A stretch of DNA of 64,000 nt from positions 4,034,501 through 4,098,500 of the forward strand of contig NZ_CP107811.1 of assembly GCF_036346105.1 (NCBI RefSeq), read 5' to 3'. The notes under the pieces were generated by a model that was given only the letters and a program-made list of their open reading frames with translations, was not told the origin of the DNA and did not search any database. The position numbers and the translations under genes are program-made. This DNA is from Streptomyces sp. NBC_00539. Lineage in GTDB: Bacteria > Actinomycetota > Actinomycetes > Streptomycetales > Streptomycetaceae. Shown here in pieces: positions 32,507-40,359 of the stretch (the first letter of the stretch is position 1; each line of letters begins with the position of its first letter).

Positions 32507-34066
32507 ATGAGCACCGAGACAGCCCAGACATCGCCCGAAAGAGAGACCGGGCCCGTACGAGAAGAGCGGAACGACACCCTCGACGACCACACGAGCGACC
32601 ACCCGAACGACCACGCGGGCAGCAGCTCGCCCGCCGACCGCCGCCGCTGGCTGGCGCTCGCCATCGTGATGACCGCGGCGTTCATGGACCTGGTCGACGT
32701 CACGATCGTCAACATCGCGATACCCAGCATGCGCGAGGACTTCGGCGCCTCCACCAGCGCGATCCAGTGGATCACCGCCGGGTACGCCCTCGCCTTCGCC
32801 GCCGGTCTGATCACGGGCGGCCGTCTCGGTGACATCTACGGCCGCAAGCGCCTGTTCCTCATCGGCATCGCCGGTTTCACCGCCGCCTCGGCGCTCTGCG
32901 GCATCGCCGCCAACCCGTCCGTGCTCGTCGCCTCCCGCATCCTCCAGGGCGGTATGGCCGCCATGATGGTGCCGCAGGTGCTGGCGATCATCCACGTCAC
33001 CTTCCCGCCCCACGAGCGCGGCAAGGTCTTCGGCATGTTCGGCGCGATCGTGGGCCTCGGCGCCGTCTCGGGCCCGATGCTCGGCGCGCTGCTCACCGAG
33101 TGGAACCTCTTCGGCCTCGAATGGCGCCCGATCTTCCTGATCAACCTGCCCGTCGGAATCGCGGGCGTGATCCTGGGCGTCAAGTTCATCACCGAGTCCA
33201 AGGCCCCCAAGGCGCTGCGGCTCGACCTGGTCGGCGTCGTGCTCGCGACCCTCGCCCTGGTGATGCTGATCTTCCCGCTGACGCACGGCCGTGAGAACGA
33301 CTGGCCGCTGTGGGGCTTCGTCTGCATGATCGCCGCGCCGTTCCTGTTCGCCGGCTTCATCGCCTACGAGAAGCACAAGATCCGCAAGGACGGCTCGCCG
33401 CTGGTGGAGCTCTCCCTCTTCAAGATCAAGAGCTTCGCGGGCGGCATCGCCGTCCAGCTGACCTTCGGCATCGCGACCGGCATCTTCTTCCTGGTCTGGA
33501 CGCTGTACATGCAGATGGGCCTCGGCTGGACCCCGCTGCGCGCGGGCACCACCGGCATCCCCTTCTCGATCGCGGTGTCCGCGGCCGCGGGCATGTCCGT
33601 GCAGAAGCTCGTGCCGCGCTTCGGCCGCAAGGTGCTCCAGGCGGGCGCGCTGACCATGGCCGCGGGCCTGCTCCTCTACATCTGGGAGTCCGCCCACTAC
33701 GGCATGGGGATCGCCTCCTGGCAGATGGCCGCGCCCCTGGTCGTCATGGGCATCGGTATGGGCCTGATCGTGGCCCCGCTCACCGACACCGTCCTCTCCC
33801 AGGTGCCGCGCGAGCACGCCGGCTCCGCCTCCGGCCTGATCAACACCACGGGGCAGATGGGCAACGCGCTCGGTCTGGGCCTGACGTCCGTCGTCTTCTT
33901 CGGAGTGATCGACGACGACATGGTCTACGGGGCCCCGTACGTCGAGGCCTTCCGCAGCGCGCTGTGGTGGGTCGTGGCGGTCCTGGTCGTGATCTTCACG
34001 GTGATGTTCATGCTGCCGCGCAAGCAGGTCCCGATGGACGAACGCGAGGGCGCCGAGACCGCCTGA
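32507..34066 (+). CDS. MFS multidrug efflux transporter (DHA2, 14-TM type)
   Basis: A 519-residue membrane protein. A 45-residue acidic, His/Asp-containing tail leads into TM1 (MTAAFMDLVDVTIVNIAIPS, motif D1-like). Motif A is G-G-R-L-G-D-I-Y-G-R-K-R and motif C is V-G-L-G-A-V-S-G-P-M-L-G-A. About 14 hydrophobic segments are visible. The end has EHAGSASGLINTTGQMGNAL as in EmrB/QacA pumps. It exports drugs or metabolites by proton antiport. ATG 32507 is preferred over 32486. It is divergent from the WYL regulator, probably controlled by it. Confidence 0.9.
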   Translation: MSTETAQTSPERETGPVREERNDTLDDHTSDHPNDHAGSSSPADRRRWLALAIVMTAAFMDLVDVTIVNIAIPSMREDFGASTSAIQWITAGYALAFAAGLITGGRLGDIYGRKRLFLIGIAGFTAASALCGIAANPSVLVASRILQGGMAAMMVPQVLAIIHVTFPPHERGKVFGMFGAIVGLGAVSGPMLGALLTEWNLFGLEWRPIFLINLPVGIAGVILGVKFITESKAPKALRLDLVGVVLATLALVMLIFPLTHGRENDWPLWGFVCMIAAPFLFAGFIAYEKHKIRKDGSPLVELSLFKIKSFAGGIAVQLTFGIATGIFFLVWTLYMQMGLGWTPLRAGTTGIPFSIAVSAAAGMSVQKLVPRFGRKVLQAGALTMAAGLLLYIWESAHYGMGIASWQMAAPLVVMGIGMGLIVAPLTDTVLSQVPREHAGSASGLINTTGQMGNALGLGLTSVVFFGVIDDDMVYGAPYVEAFRSALWWVVAVLVVIFTVMFMLPRKQVPMDEREGAETA

Positions 34067-34080
34067 GCAGCAACGTGACA

Positions 34081-34115
34081 GTCGGGCGCGCCCACCTGCG
34101 GAGGGCGCGCCCGAC
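34081..34115. terminator. 13-bp terminator hairpin between convergent genes
   Basis: GTCGGGCGCGCCC (34081-34093) pairs perfectly with GGGCGCGCCCGAC (34103-34115) around a 9-base loop, between the MFS gene and the convergent DUF6227-like gene. Confidence 0.8.
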
Positions 34116-34135
34116 GCGCTGAAGGGCGCCCCCCG

Positions 34136-34897
34136 TCAGCGGACCCGGGCGCGCAGCTCCATCGCCTCGCGCGCGGTGGCCTCGCTCTCGTACACCTCGC
34201 ACATGTGGCGGCCGTCCGGCGTGGCCGTGTGCTCGACCTCCCACAGGCTCACCTCGCTGCCGTCCACGAGGACGAACGCGTGCTCGTACAGGGTGAATCC
34301 CACGCCCCGCCCGTCCGACAGCCACTGCCGGCCGCCGAAGGCCTGGGTGATCTGGTGCGCGTAGGCCGACCGCAGGCGCAGCGCCACCCGCTCGCCGGGC
34401 CGGTCCGCGTTCTCCGCCCGGCGCAGCACCCGGCGGGCGTGGTCGGCGGACTGCTCCACCGCGTACTCCCGGTGCGGGGCGCGCGCCGGGTCCGCGAACA
34501 GGGCACTGAGGGCGGCCGCGTCGTCCTGCTGCTCCGCCCCTTCCGGCGCCAGGTCCCGCGCCACTTGTGAGGGCACCTCACCGAACGTGCGGGCCACCGC
34601 GAGGCAGAGCTCGGACCGGCTCGCGAACAGCTCGTACCGCACGACCCGGTCGCCCTGCCGGCGGTAGACCAGTTCCCAGAGCGACTCCGCGCCGCCGTCG
34701 GCCAGGAGGTAGGTGTGCCGGTGGGTCTCCCGCCACAGTCCCGCCGACGGGCTGTGGTGGGTGGTGTGCAGCGAAGAGCTGTGGGCGAGCGCCGTACGCA
34801 GGCGCCCGACCAGCCGGTCCGGCAGGTCGAAGGAGTTGAGGGCGCGGCCCAGGAGTCGATCGAGGTGGGCCTCGGTTGTCTCGTACGGATCGCTCAA
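34136..34897 (-). CDS. Streptomyces-conserved protein (DUF6227-like)
   Basis: A 253-residue soluble protein beginning M-S-D-P-Y-E-T-T-E-A-H-L-D-R-L-L-G-R-A-L-N-S-F-D. Two similar strand-rich halves each contain a W-E-x-x-Y/E-H unit: E-S-L-W-E-L-V-Y-R-R near residue 73 and V-S-L-W-E-V-E-H near residue 221. This suggests an internal duplication. I associate it with the DUF6227 family found in Streptomyces; no activity is known to me. It ends at the shared terminator with the MFS gene. Confidence 0.7.
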   Translation of the reverse strand: MSDPYETTEAHLDRLLGRALNSFDLPDRLVGRLRTALAHSSSLHTTHHSPSAGLWRETHRHTYLLADGGAESLWELVYRRQGDRVVRYELFASRSELCLAVARTFGEVPSQVARDLAPEGAEQQDDAAALSALFADPARAPHREYAVEQSADHARRVLRRAENADRPGERVALRLRSAYAHQITQAFGGRQWLSDGRGVGFTLYEHAFVLVDGSEVSLWEVEHTATPDGRHMCEVYESEATAREAMELRARVR

Positions 34898-35080
34898 GGT
34901 GGGTCTCCAGGCCGTCGCAGCTTGTCACTTCGCGGAAGCACAACGTAGCCCCTGGCACTGACATCACGTCCGGGATTCGTTAAAACGTCCGGGAAGCATC
35001 AGGGGTTCCCGCCACCCCATCAGGTCAACTTGCGTACGAATGCGTACGGTTGGCCCCGGTCTGCTGGGAAGCGCGGGACT

Positions 35081-35752
35081 ATGGGCCACATGGCAACGAA
35101 CGGCACGGCACCAGACAGCACCACAACCACCCCAGTGGGCCTCCCGCGCCAACAGGACCGCTCCAGACGGACCGGTGACGAACCCGCCCGCGCCCCGCGC
35201 GGATTGGCGTGGTTGCTGGTCCTCACCGGATGCGCAGGCGTGCTGGCCTCCTGGGTGATCACGCTCGACAAGTTCCTCCTGCTGGAAGACCCGTCCTTCA
35301 AGCCGGCGTGCAGCCTGAACCCCGTGGTCTCCTGCGGCAGCGTCATGCAGAGCGAGCAGGCGCAGGCCTTCGGCTTCCCCAACCCCATGCTGGGGCTGGT
35401 CGCCTACGGGGCCGTCGTGTGCGTGGGCGCGGGCCTGCTGGCCGGGGCCCGCTACCGGGGCTGGTTCTGGCTCGGACTGAACGCCGGGATGCTCTTCGGC
35501 ACCGGCTTCTGCACCTGGCTCATGGCCCAGTCCCTCTACGAGATCAACGCGCTCTGCCTGTGGTGCTGTCTGACCTGGGCGGCGACGCTGGTGATGTTCT
35601 GGGCGGTCACCGCGCACAACCTCCGTACGAGCGCGGCCCCCGGCGCGCTGCGCCAGTTCTTCACCGAGTTCGGCTGGGCGCCGCCCGCCCTGCACCTGGG
35701 CGTGATCGGGATGCTGATCCTCACCCGGTGGTGGGAGTTCTGGACGAGCTGA
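35081..35752 (+). CDS. vitamin K epoxide reductase (VKOR) family protein
   Basis: A 223-residue membrane protein with five hydrophobic segments. It has the VKOR Cys pair C-S-L-N-P-V-V-S-C-G-S-V at about residue 87 and the active-site C-L-W-C at about residues 162-165. Bacterial VKORs re-oxidise DsbA-like partners and so drive disulfide formation outside the membrane. GGGAAG lies 9 bases before ATG 35081; ATG 35090 is an alternative. It sits beside chaplins and rodlins, some of which carry Cys pairs, so it could serve them (inference). A strong terminator follows. Confidence 0.88.
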   Translation: MGHMATNGTAPDSTTTTPVGLPRQQDRSRRTGDEPARAPRGLAWLLVLTGCAGVLASWVITLDKFLLLEDPSFKPACSLNPVVSCGSVMQSEQAQAFGFPNPMLGLVAYGAVVCVGAGLLAGARYRGWFWLGLNAGMLFGTGFCTWLMAQSLYEINALCLWCCLTWAATLVMFWAVTAHNLRTSAAPGALRQFFTEFGWAPPALHLGVIGMLILTRWWEFWTS

Positions 35753-35764
35753 CGCGGCCACGCG

Positions 35765-35801
35765 CGAGGGCCCCGGCAGCTGGAGGCTGCCGGGGCCCTC
35801 G
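35765..35801 (+). terminator. 16-bp terminator hairpin after the VKOR gene
   Basis: CGAGGGCCCCGGCAGC (35765-35780) pairs perfectly with GCTGCCGGGGCCCTCG (35786-35801), loop TGGAG. The convergent rodlin gene ends 90 bp further on. Confidence 0.8.
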
Positions 35802-35891
35802 TCACCTCACACACCGCACCGCGTCACCGCGTCGCTCCACGGGCGCCGGGGCCCGGCCCTGCGGCCGGTCGGGCCGCCGGGGGAACGGCGA

Positions 35892-36302
35892 TCAGCTGCC
35901 GTTGGACAGGTTGCCGGAGAGGACCGGGATGTTGTCCAGGATGTGCGAGAGCGGCTCGTCGCCCTTGGCCTGGGTGGAGTTCTCGGTGCACTGCTGGTTC
36001 TGCGGGTTGGACAGGACGTTGATGTCCTGGACACCGACGTTGATCAGGGCGAGGATCGACTGCACGTTGGCCTTGACCGGCAGGCCGATGCAGGGCTTGT
36101 TCAGCGTGCCCTGGACCAGGCCGAGCTGCGGGCTCAGGGGCCCCTCGGTCTTCTGGTTGCCGTAGATCTGGGTCGCCCCGTTGCCGTTGACGGTGTTGAT
36201 CCCGTTGTCGTTGCCGATGGCCATGGCCGGGGCCGCGACAGCAGCGCCCGCGCCGACAGCGGCGGCGGTGACCGCGGCAGCAGTCATGATCTTCTTGAGC
36301 AT
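35892..36302 (-). CDS. rdl: rodlin (aerial hypha rodlet-layer protein), copy 1
   Basis: A 136-residue secreted protein. The signal peptide is residues 1-31 (M-L-K-K start, A-P-A-M-A cleavage), and the mature protein opens I-G-N-D-N-G-I-N-T-V-N-G-N-G. The rodlin hallmarks follow: PQLGLVQGTLNKPCIGLP, then LSNPQNQQCTENSTQAKGDE and P-L-S-H-I-L-D-N-I-P-V-L-S-G-N. Rodlins organise chaplin fibrils into rodlets on aerial hyphae and spores. I take ATG 36302 (AAAGGA 6 bases before) rather than 36305. The symbol is the family prefix; RdlA and RdlB cannot be told apart. It is very similar to the copy at 39949. Confidence 0.93.
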   Translation of the reverse strand: MLKKIMTAAAVTAAAVGAGAAVAAPAMAIGNDNGINTVNGNGATQIYGNQKTEGPLSPQLGLVQGTLNKPCIGLPVKANVQSILALINVGVQDINVLSNPQNQQCTENSTQAKGDEPLSHILDNIPVLSGNLSNGS

Positions 36303-36634
36303 CATTGGTCCTTTTGTCGCACGAGTGCCCGCTAGTGGAGCGCCCTGATCAACTGCCTCCGCAGGGGGTTGGTTCCGCTGCTTCACTCAAACGGCCCGTT
36401 CGGAGGAGCGCGTTTCCCCGCCCGGGTGAGGGCGCCCCGGACGTGTGCGCGAAGTCCGTACGCGGCCCGCACGTACGAGCTGTCAGGGCGGCCCGTACGG
36501 GCGGTCCCCTCGGACGGCCCGCACGCGGAGGGCCGTCCGTGGCCCTCCGGTTGCGCTCCGTGCAAGGTGTTCGCACGGTGGGTAAGGAAGTGGATCGTTG
36601 GGGTCCACTTCGTGCGACCACCGTAAGGAAGCCC
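36303..36634. other. 332-bp divergent promoter region, rodlin 1 / secreted protein
   Basis: It holds the rodlin upstream block and a 10-bp inverted repeat CGGACGGCCC/GGGCCGTCCG (36511-36520 with 36530-36539). Near 36559-36578 there is a CGTGC...GCACG dyad before the plus-strand gene. No ORF here looks real. Confidence 0.5.
36306..36353 (-). promoter_or_regulatory. conserved upstream block of rodlin copy 1
   Basis: Read on the minus strand it is GTTGATC-x-GGG-x-GCTCCA, 4 bases, CGGGCA-x-TC-x-TGC, then the ribosome-binding site. The same block precedes the second rodlin gene, with a 5-base gap. Chaplin and rodlin genes are known targets of the ECF factor BldN, so this may include its promoter. 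Confidence 0.55.
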
Positions 36635-37117
36635 ATGCGCACGAAGCCGTTCCGCACCCGCGTCCTCGTCCCGTCGGCCCTCGCCGCCGTCATACTTGCC
36701 GGCGCGGCAGCCCCTGCGGGCGCCGCGGGCGGCGACAGTTCCGCCTCGCTCTCGCGTCGAGTGGCGGCCGTCCAGCAGCAGGTGAAGGAAGTGGAGGCGG
36801 CCAAGGCGGCGGCCGGGCCGGTCGACGATCTGCTCGCCGGTCTGCTCAAGACGCTGCAGGACCTGCTCAAGTCGTTGACGAGCCTGCTGCCGGCCGGGGT
36901 GACCCTGCCGCCGATCGAGCTGCCGAAGCTGCCGGAGATCCCCGCGTTGCCGGCGCTGCCCGCCCTGCCGACGCTGCCGGTCGACGCGGTCAAGAAGACC
37001 CCGTCCGTCATCGTCCCGGCGGTACCCGCCACTCCGGCGGTTCCGCCGGTGGCGAGTCCCCTCAAGCCGCCCGCCGACCTGATCCCGGAGATCCCCGACG
37101 TGCCCGACCTGCCCTGA
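36635..37117 (+). CDS. small secreted Leu/Pro-rich protein in the chaplin cluster
   Basis: A 160-residue protein. The signal peptide is at about residues 1-32 (M-R-T-K-P-F-R-T-R-V then a hydrophobic core, A-G-A-A-G). A helical stretch follows (VAAVQQQVKEVEAAKAAAG, LLAGLLKTLQDLLKSL). The C-terminal half is a Pro-rich rod (LPKLPEIPALPALPALPTLP). No Cys is present. No family was recognised. ATG 36635 follows T-A-A-G-G-A-A-G. Its location between a rodlin and a chaplin gene suggests a cell-surface role, but nothing in the sequence proves it. Confidence 0.75.
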   Translation: MRTKPFRTRVLVPSALAAVILAGAAAPAGAAGGDSSASLSRRVAAVQQQVKEVEAAKAAAGPVDDLLAGLLKTLQDLLKSLTSLLPAGVTLPPIELPKLPEIPALPALPALPTLPVDAVKKTPSVIVPAVPATPAVPPVASPLKPPADLIPEIPDVPDLP

Positions 37118-37300
37118 GGGCGGGACGGGCCGTCGCCGCCGGGCGGCGGAGTGCGGACGCGAACGCGGCGCGGGGTTACGACTATTGAGCTGAACAGGTC
37201 TGATCCCGCCCGTACCCGTGTCGTTCGGGAACCTGAACCGTTTCGCTCGATGTGAGCCCCAAAGATCGGGGCAGGACGTCGAAGAGAAGGTGCACTTCCC

Positions 37301-37543
37301 ATGAACTCTGCTGCCAAGAAGGCCGCCGTGGCCCTGGCCTCCGCTGGTCTCGCTGTGGCCGGTGCCGCGGGCGCCGCCTCCGCCGACGCGGGTGCCGAGG
37401 GTGTGGCCGCGGGGTCCCCCGGTGTCCTCTCGGGCAACCTGGTCCAGGTCCCGGTCCACGTTCCGATCAACGTCTGCGGTAACTCCGTCAACATCGTTGG
37501 TCTGCTGAACCCGGCGTTCGGCAACGTCTGCGTCAACGACTGA
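37301..37543 (+). CDS. chp: short chaplin, copy 1
   Basis: An 80-residue protein. The signal peptide spans residues 1-28, and one chaplin domain fills residues 38-79: G-S-P-G-V-L-S-G-N-L-V-Q-V-P-V-H-V-P, then N-V-C-G-N-S-V-N and L-N-P-A-F-G-N-V-C. The two Cys form the usual disulfide of short chaplins. Chaplins are amyloid-forming surfactants that let hyphae break the water surface and coat spores. GAGAAGG lies about 11 bases before the ATG. The symbol is the family prefix only. A terminator follows at 37559. Confidence 0.95.
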   Translation: MNSAAKKAAVALASAGLAVAGAAGAASADAGAEGVAAGSPGVLSGNLVQVPVHVPINVCGNSVNIVGLLNPAFGNVCVND

Positions 37544-37558
37544 CGTCGGCACACCCGT

Positions 37559-37594
37559 CTGTGGGCGCCCCGGCCTCGCCGGTGGCGCCCACAG
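37559..37594. terminator. terminator between short chaplin 1 and the convergent secreted gene
   Basis: CTGTGGGCGCC (37559-37569) pairs with GGCGCCCACAG (37584-37594), and an inner CCGGC/GCCGG extends it. Confidence 0.75.
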
Positions 37595-37629
37595 TCATGC
37601 CGGTACCCGGCCGGTCCGGTCCGATCGGG

Positions 37630-37974
37630 TCAGTTGGCCCCGCCGTTGAGGTGGACGCCGCCGAGCATCGGGGTCGCCTGGGTGGCCCCGTCCGCGAGCT
37701 TCATCACCTGGCCGGGCGCGTCGTTGCGGACCTTGTTGACGCTCTGCACGGTGCCGACCACCTTGCCCACGGTGTCGCCCTGCTCGGCCAGGGCGTTGCC
37801 CGCGGTCTGGGGGAGGGCCTCGGAGACCGGGTTGACGGCGTTCAAGGTCTCCGTCACCCCGCCCGTCAGGCTCATGGGGGGCATGGCCGCCGTCTCGGCC
37901 GCGAAGGCGGGAGCGGTGGCGGCGAGGGCGGCGACCGAGCCGGCGACGACTGCGGCGACCTTCGTGAACTTCAT
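37630..37974 (-). CDS. small secreted protein in the chaplin cluster
   Basis: A 114-residue protein with a signal peptide (M-K-F-T-K-V-A-A-V-V-A-G..., cleavage near A-F-A-A about residue 26). The mature region is Ala/Gly/Val-rich and amphipathic (TETLNAVNPVSEALPQTAGN, VGKVVGTVQSVNKVRNDAPG), with no Cys. It ends G-G-V-H-L-N-G-G-A-N. No family was recognised. AAAGGA is about 10 bases before ATG. It lies between a short chaplin and the long chaplin on the same strand as the latter. Confidence 0.75.
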   Translation of the reverse strand: MKFTKVAAVVAGSVAALAATAPAFAAETAAMPPMSLTGGVTETLNAVNPVSEALPQTAGNALAEQGDTVGKVVGTVQSVNKVRNDAPGQVMKLADGATQATPMLGGVHLNGGAN

Positions 37975-38135
37975 TTTTTCGAAATCCTTTTCCAGCGGCG
38001 ACCGTCGCGCCGCTTTCGACCTGGCTAACGATTCCCGGGGGATACGGAAACGCGCGAGCGAACACGGCGACGGCCGGAAAATCCGAACCAGGGATTCTCC
38101 GGCCGATATTTCTTCCGATTACCGGTATTGCCCGG

Positions 38136-39353
38136 TCAGGCGGCCCGGGAGCGCCGGTAGAGAATGGCGCCGCCCAGGACCAGCGCCGCGGCGAGCGCCG
38201 CCGCCGCGCCGGGCTGGCCGGCTCCGGTGGCGGCCAGCTCCGGTGCCCGGACCTGCGGGCGGGCCGGTACGGGGGCCGGTGCCGGAGCGGGTGCCGGTGC
38301 CGGTGCCGGTGCGGGCAGGACGTGGACGGGGAGGTCTCCGGCGGGGGCGGCCGGCGGCTGGTCCGCGGGACGCGGGGCCTGCGGCGCGGGCGCCGGGGCC
38401 GGGTGCTCCACGACCTGGCTGCCGTGCGGCGGGCCGCCGGGACCCTCTTCCACCGGGGCCGGGAGGGTGTGGGGGGCCTCTTCCTCGACCGGGGCCGGGA
38501 GGGTGTGCGGGGCCTCCTCCTCGGCCTGCGGCGGCGCGGGCGGTGCGGGGTGCCCGGCCCGCGGGTGGTCGTCGCACTCCTCCTCGCCCCGGCCCCCACG
38601 GGAGTCGAAGCCGCCGTGCGAGTCCGCGGGCTGCGGGAGTTCGGTCCGGGGGGCCGTGTGGTGCGGGGCCTGGTGCTGGGGGGCCGCGTGCGCCGGGGCC
38701 TGGTGCTGCGGGGCCGCGTGGGGTGCCTGGTGCTGGGGAGCCGCGTGCTGGGGCGCCTCGTGGTGCACCGCTCCCTGGTGCTGGGGTGCCGTGTGCGCCG
38801 GGGCCTGCTGCTGCGGGGCTGCGTGCGCCGGGGCCTGCTGCTGCGGGGCCTGCTGCTGCGGGGCTGCGTGCGCCGGGGCCTGCTGCTGCGGGGCCTCGTG
38901 GTGCATGGCCCCGTGGGGCGGGGCCGCGGGCTGCGGAGCGGCGTGGCGGGGGGCGTGGTGCCGGGGGGCGGCCTCGTCTTCGTGGCGCTGCCGCGGGAGC
39001 GCGTGGCGGCCCTGCCGCTCGTCGAGGTAGCGCTCGAAGGCCTCGGCGTGCTCCGGGCTCAGGTAGCGCTCGTAGTCGAAGTCGGCGTCGGATCCGGTGG
39101 TGTTGGCACAGGTGTTCCCGAACGCCGGGTTGAGCGCCGCACCCCCGTCCATGCTGTTGCCGCACACGTTCGGGGAGAACGTGATCGGTACGGAGACGGC
39201 GTTCCCGGACGCCACACCAGGCGAGTGCGCGGCTTCGGCCATCGCCCCCGGGAATGCGTAGGCCGCGCCGGTCGCGATCGACAGCAGGCTCGAAGCGGCC
39301 GCCGCCGTGAGCACCCCCTTGCCCAGTACCTGTCGGCTCAGTACCTGTCGCAT
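38136..39353 (-). CDS. chp: long chaplin with one chaplin domain, His/Gln/Pro-rich stalk and LAATG sorting signal
   Basis: A 405-residue protein. The signal peptide is residues 1-33. A single chaplin domain is at about 43-84 (SPGVASGNAVSVPITFSPNV, C-G-N-S-M-D, A-L-N-P-A-F-G-N-T-C). An acidic, Tyr-rich link follows, then a roughly 250-residue stalk of A-P-Q-Q-Q-A-P-A-H-A repeats and V-E-E-E-A-P-H-T-L-P-A-P repeats. The C-terminus has L-A-A-T-G, a hydrophobic helix and R-R-S-R, a sortase substrate signal that anchors it to peptidoglycan. Known long chaplins (ChpA-C) have two chaplin domains, so this one is unusual. ATG 39353 follows G-G-A-A-G-G. Confidence 0.92.
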   Translation of the reverse strand: MRQVLSRQVLGKGVLTAAAASSLLSIATGAAYAFPGAMAEAAHSPGVASGNAVSVPITFSPNVCGNSMDGGAALNPAFGNTCANTTGSDADFDYERYLSPEHAEAFERYLDERQGRHALPRQRHEDEAAPRHHAPRHAAPQPAAPPHGAMHHEAPQQQAPAHAAPQQQAPQQQAPAHAAPQQQAPAHTAPQHQGAVHHEAPQHAAPQHQAPHAAPQHQAPAHAAPQHQAPHHTAPRTELPQPADSHGGFDSRGGRGEEECDDHPRAGHPAPPAPPQAEEEAPHTLPAPVEEEAPHTLPAPVEEGPGGPPHGSQVVEHPAPAPAPQAPRPADQPPAAPAGDLPVHVLPAPAPAPAPAPAPAPVPARPQVRAPELAATGAGQPGAAAALAAALVLGGAILYRRSRAA

Positions 39354-39388
39354 GGGTCCTTCCCTGTCTACCGGCGCTCTCGCCGGTG

Positions 39389-39435
39389 CTGAATCGAAAT
39401 GGCCTCGGAGTGCACCGCCGTGCACTCCGAGGCCA
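39389..39435 (-). terminator. strong terminator between short chaplin 2 and the long chaplin
   Basis: TGGCCTCGGAGTGCAC (39400-39415) pairs perfectly with GTGCACTCCGAGGCCA (39420-39435), loop CGCC. In the minus direction TTTCGATTCA follows. It separates the two minus-strand chaplin genes into distinct transcripts. Confidence 0.85.
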
Positions 39436-39474
39436 CTGGCGAGGAGGTGTGCCCTTGCGGGCGCGAGCGCTTCG

Positions 39475-39708
39475 TCAGTCGTTGACGCAGACGTTGCCGA
39501 ACGCCGGGTTCAGCAGCGCGATCACGTTGACGGTGTTGCCGCAGACGTTCACCGGCACGTGCACCGGGACCTGGACGAGGTTGCCCGAGAGGACACCGGG
39601 GGACCCCACGGCCGCGCCCTCGGCACCCGCGTCGGCCATGGCGGGAGAGGCGGCACCGGCGGCCATCAGAACGCCGGCGGCCAGCACCACTGCCTTCTTG
39701 TACGTCAT
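39475..39708 (-). CDS. chp: short chaplin, copy 2
   Basis: A 77-residue protein. The signal peptide is residues 1-25 (M-T-Y-K-K-A-V-V-L-A-A-G), followed by one chaplin domain: G-S-P-G-V-L-S-G-N-L-V-Q-V-P-V-H-V-P-V-N, C-G-N-T-V-N-V-I and L-N-P-A-F-G-N-V-C. The domain is nearly identical to that of copy 1 (37301). AGGAAGGA lies before ATG 39708; the frame runs open to 39756, but that extension is not a signal peptide. It is followed by a terminator and preceded by about 240 bp before rodlin 2. Confidence 0.94.
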   Translation of the reverse strand: MTYKKAVVLAAGVLMAAGAASPAMADAGAEGAAVGSPGVLSGNLVQVPVHVPVNVCGNTVNVIALLNPAFGNVCVND

Positions 39709-39898
39709 TTGTTTTCGATCCTTCCTGCAGAGGCGTATCCACTGCAAAATTAACAACGAGTGGCTTCGGAAAAAGAAACCGGCTATTTCCGGGGGCGTGC
39801 GGTCATTTCACCCCGATGCCGCGCGCGCGTGCTCCGGAATTCGCCGGCGGATTCGGTCGGGGACCTGCGTCGGCCCGTGGAAAGGGCTCATACGCGGC

Positions 39899-39931
39899 GG
39901 GGCCGCCGCGACCCGAAGGTGCGGCGGCCCC
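39899..39931 (-). terminator. terminator hairpin after rodlin copy 2
   Basis: GGGGCCGCCGC (39899-39909) pairs with GCGGCGGCCCC (39921-39931), 18 bp after the rodlin stop in the minus direction. Confidence 0.75.
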
Positions 39932-39948
39932 GTCCCGGCGCGGTGCGC

Positions 39949-40359
39949 TCAGCTGCCGGAGGAGACGTTGCCCGACAGGACCGGGATGTTGTCCAGGATG
40001 TGCGAGAGCGGCTCGTCGCCCTTGGCCTGGGTGGAGTTCTCGGTGCACTGCTGGTTCTGCGGGTTGGACAGGATCGGGACGTCCTGGACGCCGACGTTGA
40101 CCAGGGCGAGGATCGACTGCACGTTGGCCTTGGCCGGCAGGGCGATGCAGGGCTTGTTGAACGAGCCCTGGATCAGCGCCATCTGGGGGCTCATGTTGCC
40201 GTAGGTGGCCTGGTTGCCGTAGATCTGCGAGGCGCCGTTGCCGTTGACGGTGTTGATGCCGTTGTCGTTGCCGATGGCCATCGCCTGGGGCGCCATGGCG
40301 GCACCAAGGCCCACGACGGAGGCGGCAACCGCTGCGCCGGCCGCAAACTTCTTGATCAT
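39949..40359 (-). CDS. rdl: rodlin, copy 2
   Basis: A 136-residue secreted protein with a signal peptide (M-I-K-K-F-A-A-G..., A-P-Q-A-M-A cleavage near residue 28). It carries the same rodlin body as the copy at 35892: I-G-N-D-N-G-I-N-T-V-N-G-N-G-A-S, N-K-P-C-I-A-L-P, NPQNQQCTENSTQAKGDEPL, and the S-H-I-L-D-N-I-P-V-L-S-G-N end. The two are the same length and differ mainly in the signal peptide and residues 50-70. ATG 40359 follows AAGGGA. Rodlins act with chaplins; having two matches the RdlA/RdlB pair, here separated by the chaplin genes. Confidence 0.93.
   Translation of the reverse strand: MIKKFAAGAAVAASVVGLGAAMAPQAMAIGNDNGINTVNGNGASQIYGNQATYGNMSPQMALIQGSFNKPCIALPAKANVQSILALVNVGVQDVPILSNPQNQQCTENSTQAKGDEPLSHILDNIPVLSGNVSSGS

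Noticed and set aside
38164-39392. Plus-strand Cys/Gly-rich frames opposite the long chaplin
   Set aside because: They mirror the Ala/Pro/Gln stalk codons and have no signal or start context.
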